64,000 nt of DNA from Bacillus sp. CHD6a (GCF_001293645.1 NZ_LBMD01000011.1:62001-126000); one strand, 5' to 3'. Positions 39,719 through 48,756 are shown, counted from the stretch's first letter. Notes: generated by a model not told the origin, from the letters alone. Made by a program: numbers and translations.

Positions 39719-40750
39719 ATGTCTTTAAACAAGCGAATTAGGAAGAAACCAGTTGGTAAATTGTCAAATCAAAAGGAATATCCGAAGATAACGATGGAGC
39801 AAGCAATAGACCTTGTTATTTCTGGAAAGAGTGCAGAAGGATTAAGAGAAAGAACCTTGAGGGATTATAAAAAAGATTGGGGCTACTTTGTTAATTGGCT
39901 ACAAAAAAATTATGAAATTGAAACAATTGATGAACTAACACCACATGTATTTAGGGATTACATTAACTACTTAAAATTTGATGCTCCAAAGTATGATGGG
40001 CATAAGTATATTCAAAATGACCAAGGTATCGGCTTATCTGAAACAACCATTAACATTCGACTCAGAGTGTATCGTGCTATGTTTAATTTTCTGGAGAGGG
40101 AAGATTTAATCGAAATTAATCCTATCTCAGGTGTAAGGTTATTAAAACAAGATATAGACCTTACAAACTGTTTTACAGACGATGAGGTAAAAGAGGTATT
40201 GAGACAACCAAATCAAAGGGATTATGTTGGTTATAGGGATTATGTAGCCATGATATTGCTTTTAGATAGCGGAATTAGAGCTAATGAACTTCTTAGCTTG
40301 CGTACGGAAGATGTCGATTTCCAAACAAGGATTATCACCCTTGGAGGAGAGAAAAATAAGAATCGAAAACCACGTATTGTCCCGATTTCAGCACATACAG
40401 TTAAATTACTGTTGCAACTGATTAACGAAAATAAAAAGCATTTTTCAACAGATAGGATTTTTCTTTCTTCTTATGGTGAGCCGCTTGGACAGAATCATTT
40501 TAATAAGAGACTTAAATATTATGCTGAAAATGCTGGAATTAAGGATAAAAAGGTCACCGCTCATGTCTATAGGCATACTTGGGCAAAGAATATGACTCTT
40601 AACGGCTGTGATTCATTCACATTGCAAAAAATGGGTGGTTGGTCAGATATACGAACAATGAGACGTTATATTCAGATGGATACCGATGACCTTCGCAAAA
40701 GTCATGATACATTTTCACCAGTAATGAAGATGATAAATAAGAGGAGATAA
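39719..40750 (+). CDS. int: Tyrosine recombinase (integrase) of the island
   Basis: 343-aa site-specific recombinase. An N-terminal SAM-like core-binding domain (about 30-145) precedes a complete catalytic domain with Arg187 (DSGIRANEL), His282-x-x-Arg285 (HVYRHTWAK), GGW near 308 and nucleophile Tyr317 (MRRYIQM), so it is probably active. AGGAGG precedes the ATG. It is transcribed away from yutM and lies 220 bp from the attL repeat, the usual place for an integrase acting on its own att site. Confidence 0.95.
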   Translation: MSLNKRIRKKPVGKLSNQKEYPKITMEQAIDLVISGKSAEGLRERTLRDYKKDWGYFVNWLQKNYEIETIDELTPHVFRDYINYLKFDAPKYDGHKYIQNDQGIGLSETTINIRLRVYRAMFNFLEREDLIEINPISGVRLLKQDIDLTNCFTDDEVKEVLRQPNQRDYVGYRDYVAMILLLDSGIRANELLSLRTEDVDFQTRIITLGGEKNKNRKPRIVPISAHTVKLLLQLINENKKHFSTDRIFLSSYGEPLGQNHFNKRLKYYAENAGIKDKKVTAHVYRHTWAKNMTLNGCDSFTLQKMGGWSDIRTMRRYIQMDTDDLRKSHDTFSPVMKMINKRR

Positions 40751-41022
40751 GTCTACAGAAAAGGTTATAAGGAATCCTTTATTGAAAAACACTCAAAAAA
40801 GCATTAACATTTGATATAGTGTCACCTATAGCTGTTTTGACAACGGATAGCACGTAAGATTCCGGTTCTTAAAATGGGGTTCTGTTCCCTTCGAGGGCGT
40901 ACCAGAGACCTTGTGTTTGTTGAGTTTTTCAGCAGGCACGGGGTCTTTTTTGTTTTGTTTGTTTGGTTGCTTTTCAAATGTTTATACCACGCACCGAATA
41001 ACACGCAATGGGAGGAATAAAC
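40751..41022. other. Non-coding stretch behind the integrase
   Basis: Contains CAACGGATAGCACG (40841-40854), of which CAACGAATAGCACG at the right end (60703-60716) is a one-mismatch copy; possibly an island-end or excision-related site. A strong GGGAGGAATAAAC ends the stretch. No gene of useful length. Confidence 0.4.
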
Positions 41023-41100
41023 ATGGCAAGAAGAAAAGCAGCGACTAATACCAAGGTATTAAATACGTTAGTTTCAAAGAAAGATTTTGAACCCTCGTAA
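41023..41100 (+). CDS. Very short basic ORF, 25 aa
   Basis: ATG behind a strong GGGAGGAATAAAC, encoding MARRKAATNTKVLNTLVSKK-DFEPS. It is basic, and the abrupt end suggests a truncated N-terminus of a longer protein or a small peptide. I do not recognise it. No homologous continuation was found in other frames downstream. Confidence 0.4.
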   Translation: MARRKAATNTKVLNTLVSKKDFEPS

Positions 41101-41250
41101 ACTTTAAGATTCTATGTGAAATCTGTTTCAGATTTATTAAGTATTGCAATACTTTTGCTTAATGGTAAAATTTGACAATAAAACAAGTTCTTATTATATT
41201 GTACTCATAAGTTTAAATAGTGATTTCGTTAACTTTAAGGAGAGATTCTT

Positions 41251-41760
41251 ATCGGGGAGTATTGCTTACTTTATAAAACATGTAATATTTGTGGCAGATT
41301 AAAGCACCATACCAAATTTGCTTCAAACGGACGGGACAAGAGTAGGAGGAAGTCCTATTGCCATGAGTGTAAGTATTTTAAAAGAAATGGATCAAAAGAC
41401 ATCTTTAATACTGAAAGCATATTAGAAAAATCAAACATTAAAGTTAGGGTTAAATTAAGACCTCAGAAAATCAGTTTTCATAGAGTAACCTATGAAGAAG
41501 CTGTAAAAATGGTCAGCGAGGGTATGGCTGGAATAGTAAATAGTTCGCTTATCCTTCAATTCAATATTAAAGAGGTAGTTCTAGTAAGGGACAAATATGT
41601 CTGTGGGTATTGTGGTGAGCGAGGTAATACTGTTGACCATATTATACCTAAGTCAAAAGGGGGGGAAACCTCCTTAAATAATTGTGTTTGTGCCTGTATG
41701 AGATGTAATAATGAAAAGGCGGACCTCAAACTAGAAGAATTTCTAAAAAGAAAATTATAG
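41251..41760 (+). CDS. HNH endonuclease with N-terminal zinc-binding cysteines; no normal start codon
   Basis: The open frame from 41251 encodes about 169 residues. N-terminal YKTCNICGRLKHHTKF and SYCHECKYFKR form a treble-clef-like pair of CxxC. The C-terminal HNH domain reads YVCGYCGERGNTVDHIIPKS, KGGETSLNN and CMRCNNEK. A good AAGGAG lies at 41237-41242, but the codon at the right distance is ATC (or ATT at 41245). No ATG, GTG or TTG occurs in frame before 41509, which would leave only 83 residues and lose the first cysteine pair. Either an unusual start is used or the start was mutated. Confidence 0.65.
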   Translation: MGEYCLLYKTCNICGRLKHHTKFASNGRDKSRRKSYCHECKYFKRNGSKDIFNTESILEKSNIKVRVKLRPQKISFHRVTYEEAVKMVSEGMAGIVNSSLILQFNIKEVVLVRDKYVCGYCGERGNTVDHIIPKSKGGETSLNNCVCACMRCNNEKADLKLEEFLKRKL

Positions 41761-41798
41761 AAAAATTTATAAGAACCATTAGGAAGGGAGGCAGAAGA

Positions 41799-41933
41799 AT
41801 GAAAAACAAGAAAAAACCATTTTGGGGACTTCCTTTTAGTGATGTGAAAAAGATGCTTGATGGAACATGGGCAGAAGATGAAGAGTTGAAAAAAAAGCTC
41901 GAAACCATACGTAAAGAAAATAAAGAAAGGTAG
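41799..41933 (+). CDS. Small charged protein, 44 aa
   Basis: MKNKKKPFWGLPFSDVKKML and then a Glu/Lys-rich amphipathic tail. It has a strong AGGAAGGGAGGCAG site, and follows the HNH gene by 38 nt. Unrecognised; possibly a small regulatory or accessory protein of the element. Confidence 0.5.
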   Translation: MKNKKKPFWGLPFSDVKKMLDGTWAEDEELKKKLETIRKENKER

Positions 41934-41968
41934 TTTCAATAAATTTCAAAGCTAAGGTGGCGGCTTCT

Positions 41969-42343
41969 ATGGAAGATACTATTAAGAAGAATATCAGTTT
42001 AAGGGAAGATATATATAATTACGCTCTGCGAAAGTCAGAAAAGATGCACGGTGGAAACTTTAGTAGTTATTTAACGTATTTAATATCTTGTGAAAAGAGT
42101 CAAGATAAAATATTCAACTTTGACATTTCAGATATTGTTTCTTTTACAATGGATGATCCAGAACTATTAATTAAATGCAGGAATACAATAATTTATTTAA
42201 TAAATTCTATTAATGAAAGCGCAGTTATATATGATAAAAAGCATGTATCTATTGATGCAGAAGCGGTTGAAAAAATATTAAAATTCTTGGTTGATCTAAA
42301 ATTCGATCTGAATAGTGAATTTGAATTATCAATTAGAATATGA
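41969..42343 (+). CDS. Putative ribbon-helix-helix-type DNA-binding protein
   Basis: 124-aa protein. The N-terminus (KKNISLREDIYNYALRKSEK, then NFSSYLTYLI) has the strand-helix-helix look of RHH/CopG regulators. The C-terminal 75 residues are helical and unknown. ATG 41969 lies 8 nt after AAGGTGG; the GTG at 41957 overlaps it. It may control the element, but no target can be assigned. A hairpin AAAGTGTCT / AGACACTTT follows at 42410-42433. Confidence 0.55.
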   Translation: MEDTIKKNISLREDIYNYALRKSEKMHGGNFSSYLTYLISCEKSQDKIFNFDISDIVSFTMDDPELLIKCRNTIIYLINSINESAVIYDKKHVSIDAEAVEKILKFLVDLKFDLNSEFELSIRI

Positions 42344-42580
42344 AATCTTTTAGAGAAATGAGATTTACTAAATTTGATTGGGGTTAAATTTAATATAGAA
42401 GTACGCAAAGTGTCTGAAATGAGACACTTTGTGGTACTGTAATAAGAGAGACGAAGAGAGATATAAGCCACCTCCACACAGATCAGGGAGACTTTAATGA
42501 TTGGTGTATCAACTTTATTTATAGGAAAAGAATCAAAATGCCCTTAGGTACGATTACCATTGTAGAGTGGAGGATATGTA

Positions 42581-43102
42581 ATGGTTAAAGTAATAGAAAA
42601 AATAATAAAGTCTACCGCAACTTTCTCTGATGATGATCTATACAGATATCAACTGACGAGAGTTTGGGATGAAAATAAACCTAAGGCTACAGTTGTTATG
42701 TTGAATCCTAGTAAAGCGGATATGTTAATTACTGATCGAACAGTTATGAATGTAACTAACTTTTTAATTGAGCATAATTATGGATCATCAACGGTTGTAA
42801 ATTTATTTGCATATAGGACAACAGATCCTAAATTACTTAACCAGCGAGAGGAGGCTCAAGAATTAATTAATGATCAATATTTGGTGGAGTCTTTCTCTAA
42901 TTCGTATACCATTATAGTTGCTTGGGTTAGAGATAAAGATAAATATGTAAAGAGAAAAAGAGAAGTGGAAACACTATTGTTTCAATTTAAGAACAAGATT
43001 AAATGTTTTGAGGACGGTACTGGAAAAAAACTGAGACATCCAAGAGATTTAGGATTAGATTGGAAACTTGTGGAATACAAATTTATGTACATTGAAAATT
43101 AA
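42581..43102 (+). CDS. DUF1643 protein
   Basis: 173-aa DUF1643 protein. Key features: YRYQLTRVWDENKPKATVVM, then LNPSKAD, DRTVMNVTNFL, VVNLFAYRTTDP, and the C-terminal RHPRDLG with preceding ECLG-like CFEDGTGKKL. Function is unknown; the family is common in phages and mobile elements. GGAGGATATGTA upstream of ATG. Confidence 0.85.
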   Translation: MVKVIEKIIKSTATFSDDDLYRYQLTRVWDENKPKATVVMLNPSKADMLITDRTVMNVTNFLIEHNYGSSTVVNLFAYRTTDPKLLNQREEAQELINDQYLVESFSNSYTIIVAWVRDKDKYVKRKREVETLLFQFKNKIKCFEDGTGKKLRHPRDLGLDWKLVEYKFMYIEN

Positions 43103-44011
43103 AACATTTATTTTCAATTCAAAAGCACCTTTTGCAAACAGGAAGGATTTTATAATTATTTTAATGCAATGAAGCACCTCATTTCACACAAACAAGGTAT
43201 TAAAAATGCCGATACGAGACGGATATTTTCTGCTTTTAATCCAATAAAAACACTTAAACAATAAGCGTTTCTAAAGTAAATCTCGACACACGTATTTCAT
43301 TATTCTTTTTCCGCGTCGATGCAATACTCAAATTATTTCTAAGAAGAACAATGAACTAGTATATTGCAATACAACATTAATCGTATTATAATTTTAGACA
43401 TTATTATTAAAAATTGAATCTATCATAAAATAAATAAACTATGAAGGAGTTGAATCTCATGCAACCGCCTCTTTGGAGGCACACTATATATTTCTGTAAT
43501 CCTATGAATATATCATAGGGATAGGGTAATCATACCTATATTGTACAGGAATAAGTGTGTTTTCTGACGGGCTGGATTGTATGTAGATTCACTCCTTTTT
43601 TGTTGTCTAAAGATAACAATTGGGTATTAATCGAATTGAGAAATCCCAATAAATACGTTAGGCAAGTAGATTGGATATATAGGGTCGCCACCTTTAGGTG
43701 GAGAGTGACCGAAGGGAACGAAGGAGCTTTGCGACTGACCCAAATCTTTGTGAGCGCAGCGAATGCCCTGAATTTTTTTAAAAAGTGAGTATTGAGTTTT
43801 GAAGCATGTTTTTGGAGGGGCTAATACCATTAATCATTAATAAAAACCAATCTAATCTAAGACAAAAAACTGTACCAAATCGGGGTACTAAGTTATTTAC
43901 TTTATTAGGTCGATTCGGTACAGGATTTAAAAGGGGCAACATCAATAAAAGATTCAGTAATCCAACACCAAAGTTCATTTATAAAATAAAACCATAAAGG
44001 AGTTGATCAAG
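43103..44011. other. 900-bp stretch without a convincing gene
   Basis: Two well-placed GAAGGAGTTG/AAAGGAGTTG ribosome binding sites appear: one before a 19-codon ORF at 43459 (MQPPLWRHTIYFCNPMNIS) and one before the frame at 44012. Between them, 43685-43765 holds CCACCTTTAGGTGG and a GTGACCGAAGGGAACGAAGG segment that could be a structured RNA. A basic 63-codon ORF at 43806-43997 (ends PKFIYKIKP) may be real but has no start support. Otherwise AT-rich and unremarkable. Confidence 0.4.
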
Positions 44012-44059
44012 ATGGCTGCTAAAAATAGCGAAACTTAGTCATCAGAAAAGGGAATATCA

Positions 44060-45217
44060 TTGGAACAAGTATTTACATTAGAAGCACTTGTTAAAAAGTA
44101 TGGGAGTAAAGCTCAAAAAGAATCATTAAAGAAAAATGGAAACCTTTCAGGAAAGGAATTTATCCTTCTCATGAAATCAGTTGAGACTGTGTGGGAATCC
44201 TATAAAGTTGAAGGCAGAGGTTCTAAACGTATCATTACATGCATTGGTAAGCGTCCAAAAAAACTTGAGCCAGTTGATAATCGGTCCAAAAATGGTCAAG
44301 GACAATTAGTAGGAGAGTTTGAATTGAATTCTCTAGTGGTAAATTATCTGATTCAGAATGATAATAACGTAAGACCTATGAGTGCAACTAAATGGATTAC
44401 CGAACTAGGTATCATTGATAGAAGACTTACAGGTGCAATCTATAGTGATAAAGGAATTCACTTAGAAAAACTGCAGGTGCAGTTTAGTATGATAAACAAG
44501 GATTATAACAAAGACGAGTCGGATATTGATATGCTGGATGACTTCCTAGAAGTTTACCTTAAACATGTTAAATCTAGTATTGTATCAGTCTTCAATAAGT
44601 TGGCTAAAGCAAAAGTAATTATTCATCAGAAGGTAGTATGGGGCTGCACATCCAAAAATAGGCACAGAAAACTGTCAAGGCAAGAGGTTAAGTCAATAGC
44701 TGAAATAAGACGTATTCTCCTCAATACTCATGGACTAAAAGGAAGAGATTTATTCAAGACCAATATGAAAGAGGTTAAGGCTTTTAAAAAGGATTTCGGC
44801 AAGCAATTAAATGAAGAATTGAACTTGAAATATTATTATGACGCTCACTTTTGTGTACTACAAGATAGTGATTTAGGGGTGTTGGATTACCTAAATAAAT
44901 TACATGAGAAGGGTGAATTAGACTTCGCATACAGTTTAACTGAGGAAAATGCCTTTATCATGACTCAGATATACAAGGACATGCAAAGTAAGCATTCATT
45001 AGAACTTGCAAAGGGAAGAGAAAAGAATATCTCGAACAATTCTGATTCGAATAGGGTTAAGTGTTTAAAGATTATGAAACAATATGCCCCTGTGTGGGAG
45101 CTGCTATTGAAATACTTTAGATGCACAAGTTGTCTTAAGTCCAGGCCCAGTAATATAGAATCGTTCGGAACAGTCATAAAAAATTATGATGGTGTTGAAT
45201 TTGAAATTACTAAATGA
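44060..45217 (+). CDS. Mobile-element protein of unknown function; 5' end carries an in-frame stop
   Basis: 385 residues from the TTG at 44060. The better ribosome binding site (AAAGGAGTTG) serves an ATG at 44012 in the same frame, MAAKNSET, but a TAG at 44036-44038 stops it before SSEKGIS-LEQVFTLEAL continues. So the gene was either inactivated or restarted at the TTG, which has no good site. The N-domain (LVKKYGSKAQKESLKKNG) looks like a helix-turn-helix, followed by ITCIGKRPKKLEPVDNRSKN. I recognise this type from Bacillus mobile DNA but know no function. Confidence 0.6.
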   Translation: MEQVFTLEALVKKYGSKAQKESLKKNGNLSGKEFILLMKSVETVWESYKVEGRGSKRIITCIGKRPKKLEPVDNRSKNGQGQLVGEFELNSLVVNYLIQNDNNVRPMSATKWITELGIIDRRLTGAIYSDKGIHLEKLQVQFSMINKDYNKDESDIDMLDDFLEVYLKHVKSSIVSVFNKLAKAKVIIHQKVVWGCTSKNRHRKLSRQEVKSIAEIRRILLNTHGLKGRDLFKTNMKEVKAFKKDFGKQLNEELNLKYYYDAHFCVLQDSDLGVLDYLNKLHEKGELDFAYSLTEENAFIMTQIYKDMQSKHSLELAKGREKNISNNSDSNRVKCLKIMKQYAPVWELLLKYFRCTSCLKSRPSNIESFGTVIKNYDGVEFEITK

Positions 45218-45289
45218 ATCAAAAAGAATTAATCCAATTTCGCAGTTCCAAGCCATTCGTTGGGTAACTGAAAAGAATAAATAATCAAT

Positions 45290-45325
45290 TCAGGAGTATC
45301 TCGTAATTGAGATGCTCTATTTGTA
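45290..45325 (+). terminator. Possible terminator between 44060 gene and the helicase module
   Basis: GAGTATCTC / GAGATGCTC stem followed by TATTTG; weak T-run. Confidence 0.4.
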
Positions 45326-45445
45326 TAGCTAACATAAATATAGAAATAGTAGAGGAAGATCCGCTTTCCTCTATTTTATATGGTATAATATTCCTGGTTT
45401 ACTTAGTAATTACAAGGACATTTTAGAGGTCTAGGAGAATAATGC

Positions 45446-46024
45446 ATGATAAATTATGGGGAAGAGCTTGCGTATTGGTATTTACGGCTAAATGGATTTT
45501 TTGTTATAGACAACTTTGTTTATCACAGAACTGGAAACAGTAGAGACGGGGATGCCGATTTAATTGCTTTGCGTTTACCTTATGTTAAAGAGCCTATTGG
45601 AGGTAATTTAGGAGATTGGGATGAGAGCTTGTTTAGTCACCTAGGAGAGTATGATGTGCTAGCTATACTATGTGAGGTGAAAACAGGTCATCGAGCCAAT
45701 ATTTCCAGAGTTTTTGAAAATAGAAAAGTTAAATATACCCTTAATAGAGTTGGATTCTCGGATATTGAGATAAAAGAAATGCTCTCCTGTAATAGTAGTT
45801 CGTTTATGTTAAATCATAATAGAAAGATTCTATTAAAACTGCTTATCACAGAACATGGGACAGACAATCAAGATACATTTTTGACCTATACTCTTGAACA
45901 TGTAGAGGACTTTATATATTCACGGATAAAAAAATACTCAAATCAAAAGTATAATGCTCGACACTTTTTTCCTTCTTCATTGCTCCAATACATGATGTAT
46001 AGGAATAACAGGGAAAATCGATGA
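45446..46024 (+). CDS. Small PD-(D/E)XK nuclease-like protein
   Basis: 192-aa protein. N-terminal GEELAYWYLRLNGFFVI resembles the first helix and strand of Mrr/YraN-type nucleases. Then RDGDADLIALRL supplies an acidic residue (Asp36/Asp38), and ILCEVKTGHRANIS supplies Glu77-x-Lys79, the usual D...ExK layout. No full family match is claimed. It lies 33 bp upstream of the helicase gene in the same direction and is likely co-transcribed. A candidate -10 TATAAT is at 45384-45389. Confidence 0.6.
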   Translation: MINYGEELAYWYLRLNGFFVIDNFVYHRTGNSRDGDADLIALRLPYVKEPIGGNLGDWDESLFSHLGEYDVLAILCEVKTGHRANISRVFENRKVKYTLNRVGFSDIEIKEMLSCNSSSFMLNHNRKILLKLLITEHGTDNQDTFLTYTLEHVEDFIYSRIKKYSNQKYNARHFFPSSLLQYMMYRNNRENR

Positions 46025-46057
46025 AGAATGTATATATTCGAAGAATGAGGTGTAATT

Positions 46058-47866
46058 ATGGAGAAAAAACCACGTTTTATTGTACCGAAGCCTAAAAATT
46101 ATACAGAAAAAGATCCAGAATCTATATTTAGGGAGCTTCAAATTCCAAGTGTGAAGGGTCTTTGGTCTCAGCAAGCAGATATATTGAGAGATTATTATAA
46201 TAAATATAAAGAAAGCGGTAACGTTGCAATTGAACTTCCAACAGGAACGGGTAAAACACTTGTGGGTTTGTTGATTGCTGAATATAGAAGACGATGCAAA
46301 AAAGAAAGAGTTATCTATTTGTGTCCTACAAGACAACTGGCTTATCAAGTGTTTGAGAAATCACAGGAGTATGGAATTAAAGCAAGTATCTTAGTTGGTG
46401 CGCAGGCAAATTATTCTGAAAAGGATTATGGTGATTATTTAACAGGTAGCACAATTGCGATAACAACCTATAGTGCAATATTTAATACCAATCCAAAATT
46501 GAATGATGCAAATACTATAATTTTTGATGATGCACACTCTGCAGAAAATTATATCTCATCATTATGGACATTCTCTCTAACAAGAAAGGAAAATTCCGAG
46601 ATATTCCGTAGTATAATTGAGCTATTTAAAGAGGATATATCTGATTACAATTACTCGAGGATCATTAGAGAGGATTATGAGTATAACAAGCCTATCTATG
46701 ATCTTGTACCATATCCCAAATATTTAGAGAAACTACCAGAATTAAATCAATATATAGATCAAAATATAGATACAATTTCAAATAGTGCTAAATACCCTTG
46801 GTCTATGATAAGGAATAATTTAGAAGCTTGCCAGCTCTTCTTTTCTTGGGGAGAAATAAACATTAGACCATTAAGTCCTCCCACACTAACACATTCTCCT
46901 TTTGCAAATGCAAAGCAGAGGGTATTTATGTCAGCAACATTAGGGGAAGGTGGAGAACTTGAAAGGATAACTGGAATAAAAAAAATTAATAAGATTCCTA
47001 TTCCTAAAGGATGGGATAAATACAGTAATGGTAGAAGGTTGATACTCTTTCCTAATAGGAAGTTCAATAGAAGCGAATCATTAGAGTTAACTTTTAATGC
47101 AATTAATAAGCATGGTAGGGCTTTAGTTTTATGTCCCGATAACAGAACATCTAGCTTCTTTAAAAAAGAGTTTGCCAAAGTACATCCACAAATACCTATT
47201 GTAGAAGCGGCAGATATAGAAGAAAATCTCTCTTCTTTTACCAATAAAGAACGAGCTGTTCTTATCTTAACTTCGAGGTATGATGGAATTGATCTATCTG
47301 AGGATTCTTGTCGCTTATTAGTCCTTTATGGAATGCCTGAAGCCACAAATCTTCAAGAAGGATTTTTGTGGAATAGGCTTAACGCAAATATTCTTTTAAA
47401 AGAACTGGTAAAGACAAGAATTACTCAGGCATTAGGAAGGTGTACACGTTCTAGTGATGATTTTGCCAATGTTTTAATGGTTGATCCGTCTTTACTTAAG
47501 TTTTGTACTAATAACGACAATTTAAAGGGATTTCATCCAGAAATCCAAGCTGAAATAGACTTTGGACTTCAGAACTCTGAAAATTTTGAGTCAATCGAGG
47601 AAGTCACATCACTTATGAATGATTTCATAGATGATAAAAAGCTATTCTCTGAGATTAATAGCGCTATAACAAGTATCAGAGAAGACTATGAAAAGCAAAC
47701 CCAAAAATCAACCAGTGCTTTAACTAATAGTGTGAAATACGAAATTGAATATGTTTATGGCATGTGGAAAAATGACTTAGAATGGTCTTTAGAAAAGGTT
47801 AAATCTGTTTTAGATACAGCAAGTGGCGGAAAAGAATTAGATGGTTATAGGGCTTGGTGGTATTAA
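46058..47866 (+). CDS. SF2 DEAD/DEAH-type helicase, probably truncated by a frameshift
   Basis: 602-aa helicase. Q-like region WSQQADILRDYY, Walker A PTGTGKT at 61-67, motif Ia CPTRQLAYQV, motif II DDAH at 157-160, SAT at 292-294, ILTSRYDGIDL (motif V) and QALGRCTR at 457-464 (motif VI), so the ATPase core looks intact. The final codons DGYRAWWY* run into an overlapping frame that starts inside it. Removing one A near 47868 would join WWY-YLAGNTAYL without a stop. The ancestral product was probably a helicase-nuclease fusion of about 865 aa. Confidence 0.88.
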   Translation: MEKKPRFIVPKPKNYTEKDPESIFRELQIPSVKGLWSQQADILRDYYNKYKESGNVAIELPTGTGKTLVGLLIAEYRRRCKKERVIYLCPTRQLAYQVFEKSQEYGIKASILVGAQANYSEKDYGDYLTGSTIAITTYSAIFNTNPKLNDANTIIFDDAHSAENYISSLWTFSLTRKENSEIFRSIIELFKEDISDYNYSRIIREDYEYNKPIYDLVPYPKYLEKLPELNQYIDQNIDTISNSAKYPWSMIRNNLEACQLFFSWGEINIRPLSPPTLTHSPFANAKQRVFMSATLGEGGELERITGIKKINKIPIPKGWDKYSNGRRLILFPNRKFNRSESLELTFNAINKHGRALVLCPDNRTSSFFKKEFAKVHPQIPIVEAADIEENLSSFTNKERAVLILTSRYDGIDLSEDSCRLLVLYGMPEATNLQEGFLWNRLNANILLKELVKTRITQALGRCTRSSDDFANVLMVDPSLLKFCTNNDNLKGFHPEIQAEIDFGLQNSENFESIEEVTSLMNDFIDDKKLFSEINSAITSIREDYEKQTQKSTSALTNSVKYEIEYVYGMWKNDLEWSLEKVKSVLDTASGGKELDGYRAWWY

Positions 47867-48668
47867 TTTAGCTGGAAATACAGCATATTTAGCGAAAGAA
47901 ACTGTTCCTTCAGCAAAAAAATTAAGTTCCGAATATTACTCTTCTGCACTAAGAATGACATATGGAATAAGCTGGTTAGCAGAAATAATAAGTCACTTAT
48001 CGCTAGACAGTAAAGATGTAGTTAATATTGATCCCAACCTGTCTTTACAAGCGGAAAATATTGAAGATTTCTTATCTAACTTGGGACTCTATGGTGGGAA
48101 ATTCGAAAAAAATGTAAGTGAGTTCTTAGAGTTAATCCAAAATGATGAAGGTGAAAAATTTGAAAAAGGGATTAGTAGGTTAGGTGAATTCCTAGGGTTT
48201 GAATCTGAAAGACCAATTGGGGATGGTGTTCCAGATGGTATATGGATTTTAAGTGATTTAATTTGGGCATTTGAGGCAAAATCAGAAGAGAATAAAGAAC
48301 ATAGTATTTCAATAAGTGCTTGTAGGCAGGCTTTAGGACATAAAGACTGGATAAAGCATAAAAAAGAATTAAAAAAAGAGCAGGATGTAAATGTTACTAT
48401 TTTGAGTCATAAGGATAAAATCCACACTGAAGCTGTACCACATGGACAAGATCTATTTCATCTAGAGGTTGATAAAGTTAGAGATTTATCTCTTAAAATA
48501 ACTCAAGTACTAAGGAAAATAAGAAGTATGATTTCAAAAGAAAATGGTAGTACCCTACAAACAAAAGAATATATATGCCAAATCATTGAACAAGAAAATC
48601 TCACTTATAGAGATATTGTTGAATTACTAAAGGATATTAGGGTCAGTGAAATGGAAAAAGGTAATTAA
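47841..48668 (+). CDS. PD-(D/E)XK nuclease, likely the severed C-terminal half of the helicase
   Basis: Up to 275 residues in the +2 frame relative to the helicase. The start ATG at 47841 has no ribosome binding site, and its first eight codons are an out-of-frame reading of the helicase end. The region from LAGNTAYLAKET onward looks natural. Nuclease motif: LGEFLGFESERPIGDGVPDG, then Asp132 and WAFEAKSEE with Glu145-x-Lys147, followed by a Gln/Lys helix (SACRQALGHKDWIKHKK). A terminator follows at 48676. If a functional protein is still made, it needs frameshifting or independent initiation. Confidence 0.72.
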   Translation: MVIGLGGINLAGNTAYLAKETVPSAKKLSSEYYSSALRMTYGISWLAEIISHLSLDSKDVVNIDPNLSLQAENIEDFLSNLGLYGGKFEKNVSEFLELIQNDEGEKFEKGISRLGEFLGFESERPIGDGVPDGIWILSDLIWAFEAKSEENKEHSISISACRQALGHKDWIKHKKELKKEQDVNVTILSHKDKIHTEAVPHGQDLFHLEVDKVRDLSLKITQVLRKIRSMISKENGSTLQTKEYICQIIEQENLTYRDIVELLKDIRVSEMEKGN

Positions 48669-48675
48669 CTAAGTT

Positions 48676-48707
48676 AGACAGTCTATTTTTGTAGGCTGTT
48701 TTTCTTT
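48676..48707 (+). terminator. Terminator after the helicase-nuclease module
   Basis: ACAGTCTA / TAGGCTGT stem (one G-T pair), then TTTTCTTT. Confidence 0.7.
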
Positions 48708-48756
48708 GCTCATCCCCTTATTAAATTGAAACTTTGAAAGTGCCAAAACTTAATAG

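Noticed and set aside
43555-43788. 77-codon ORF in the unexplained 900-bp region
   Set aside because: No ribosome binding site; the underlying DNA looks like hairpins rather than codons.
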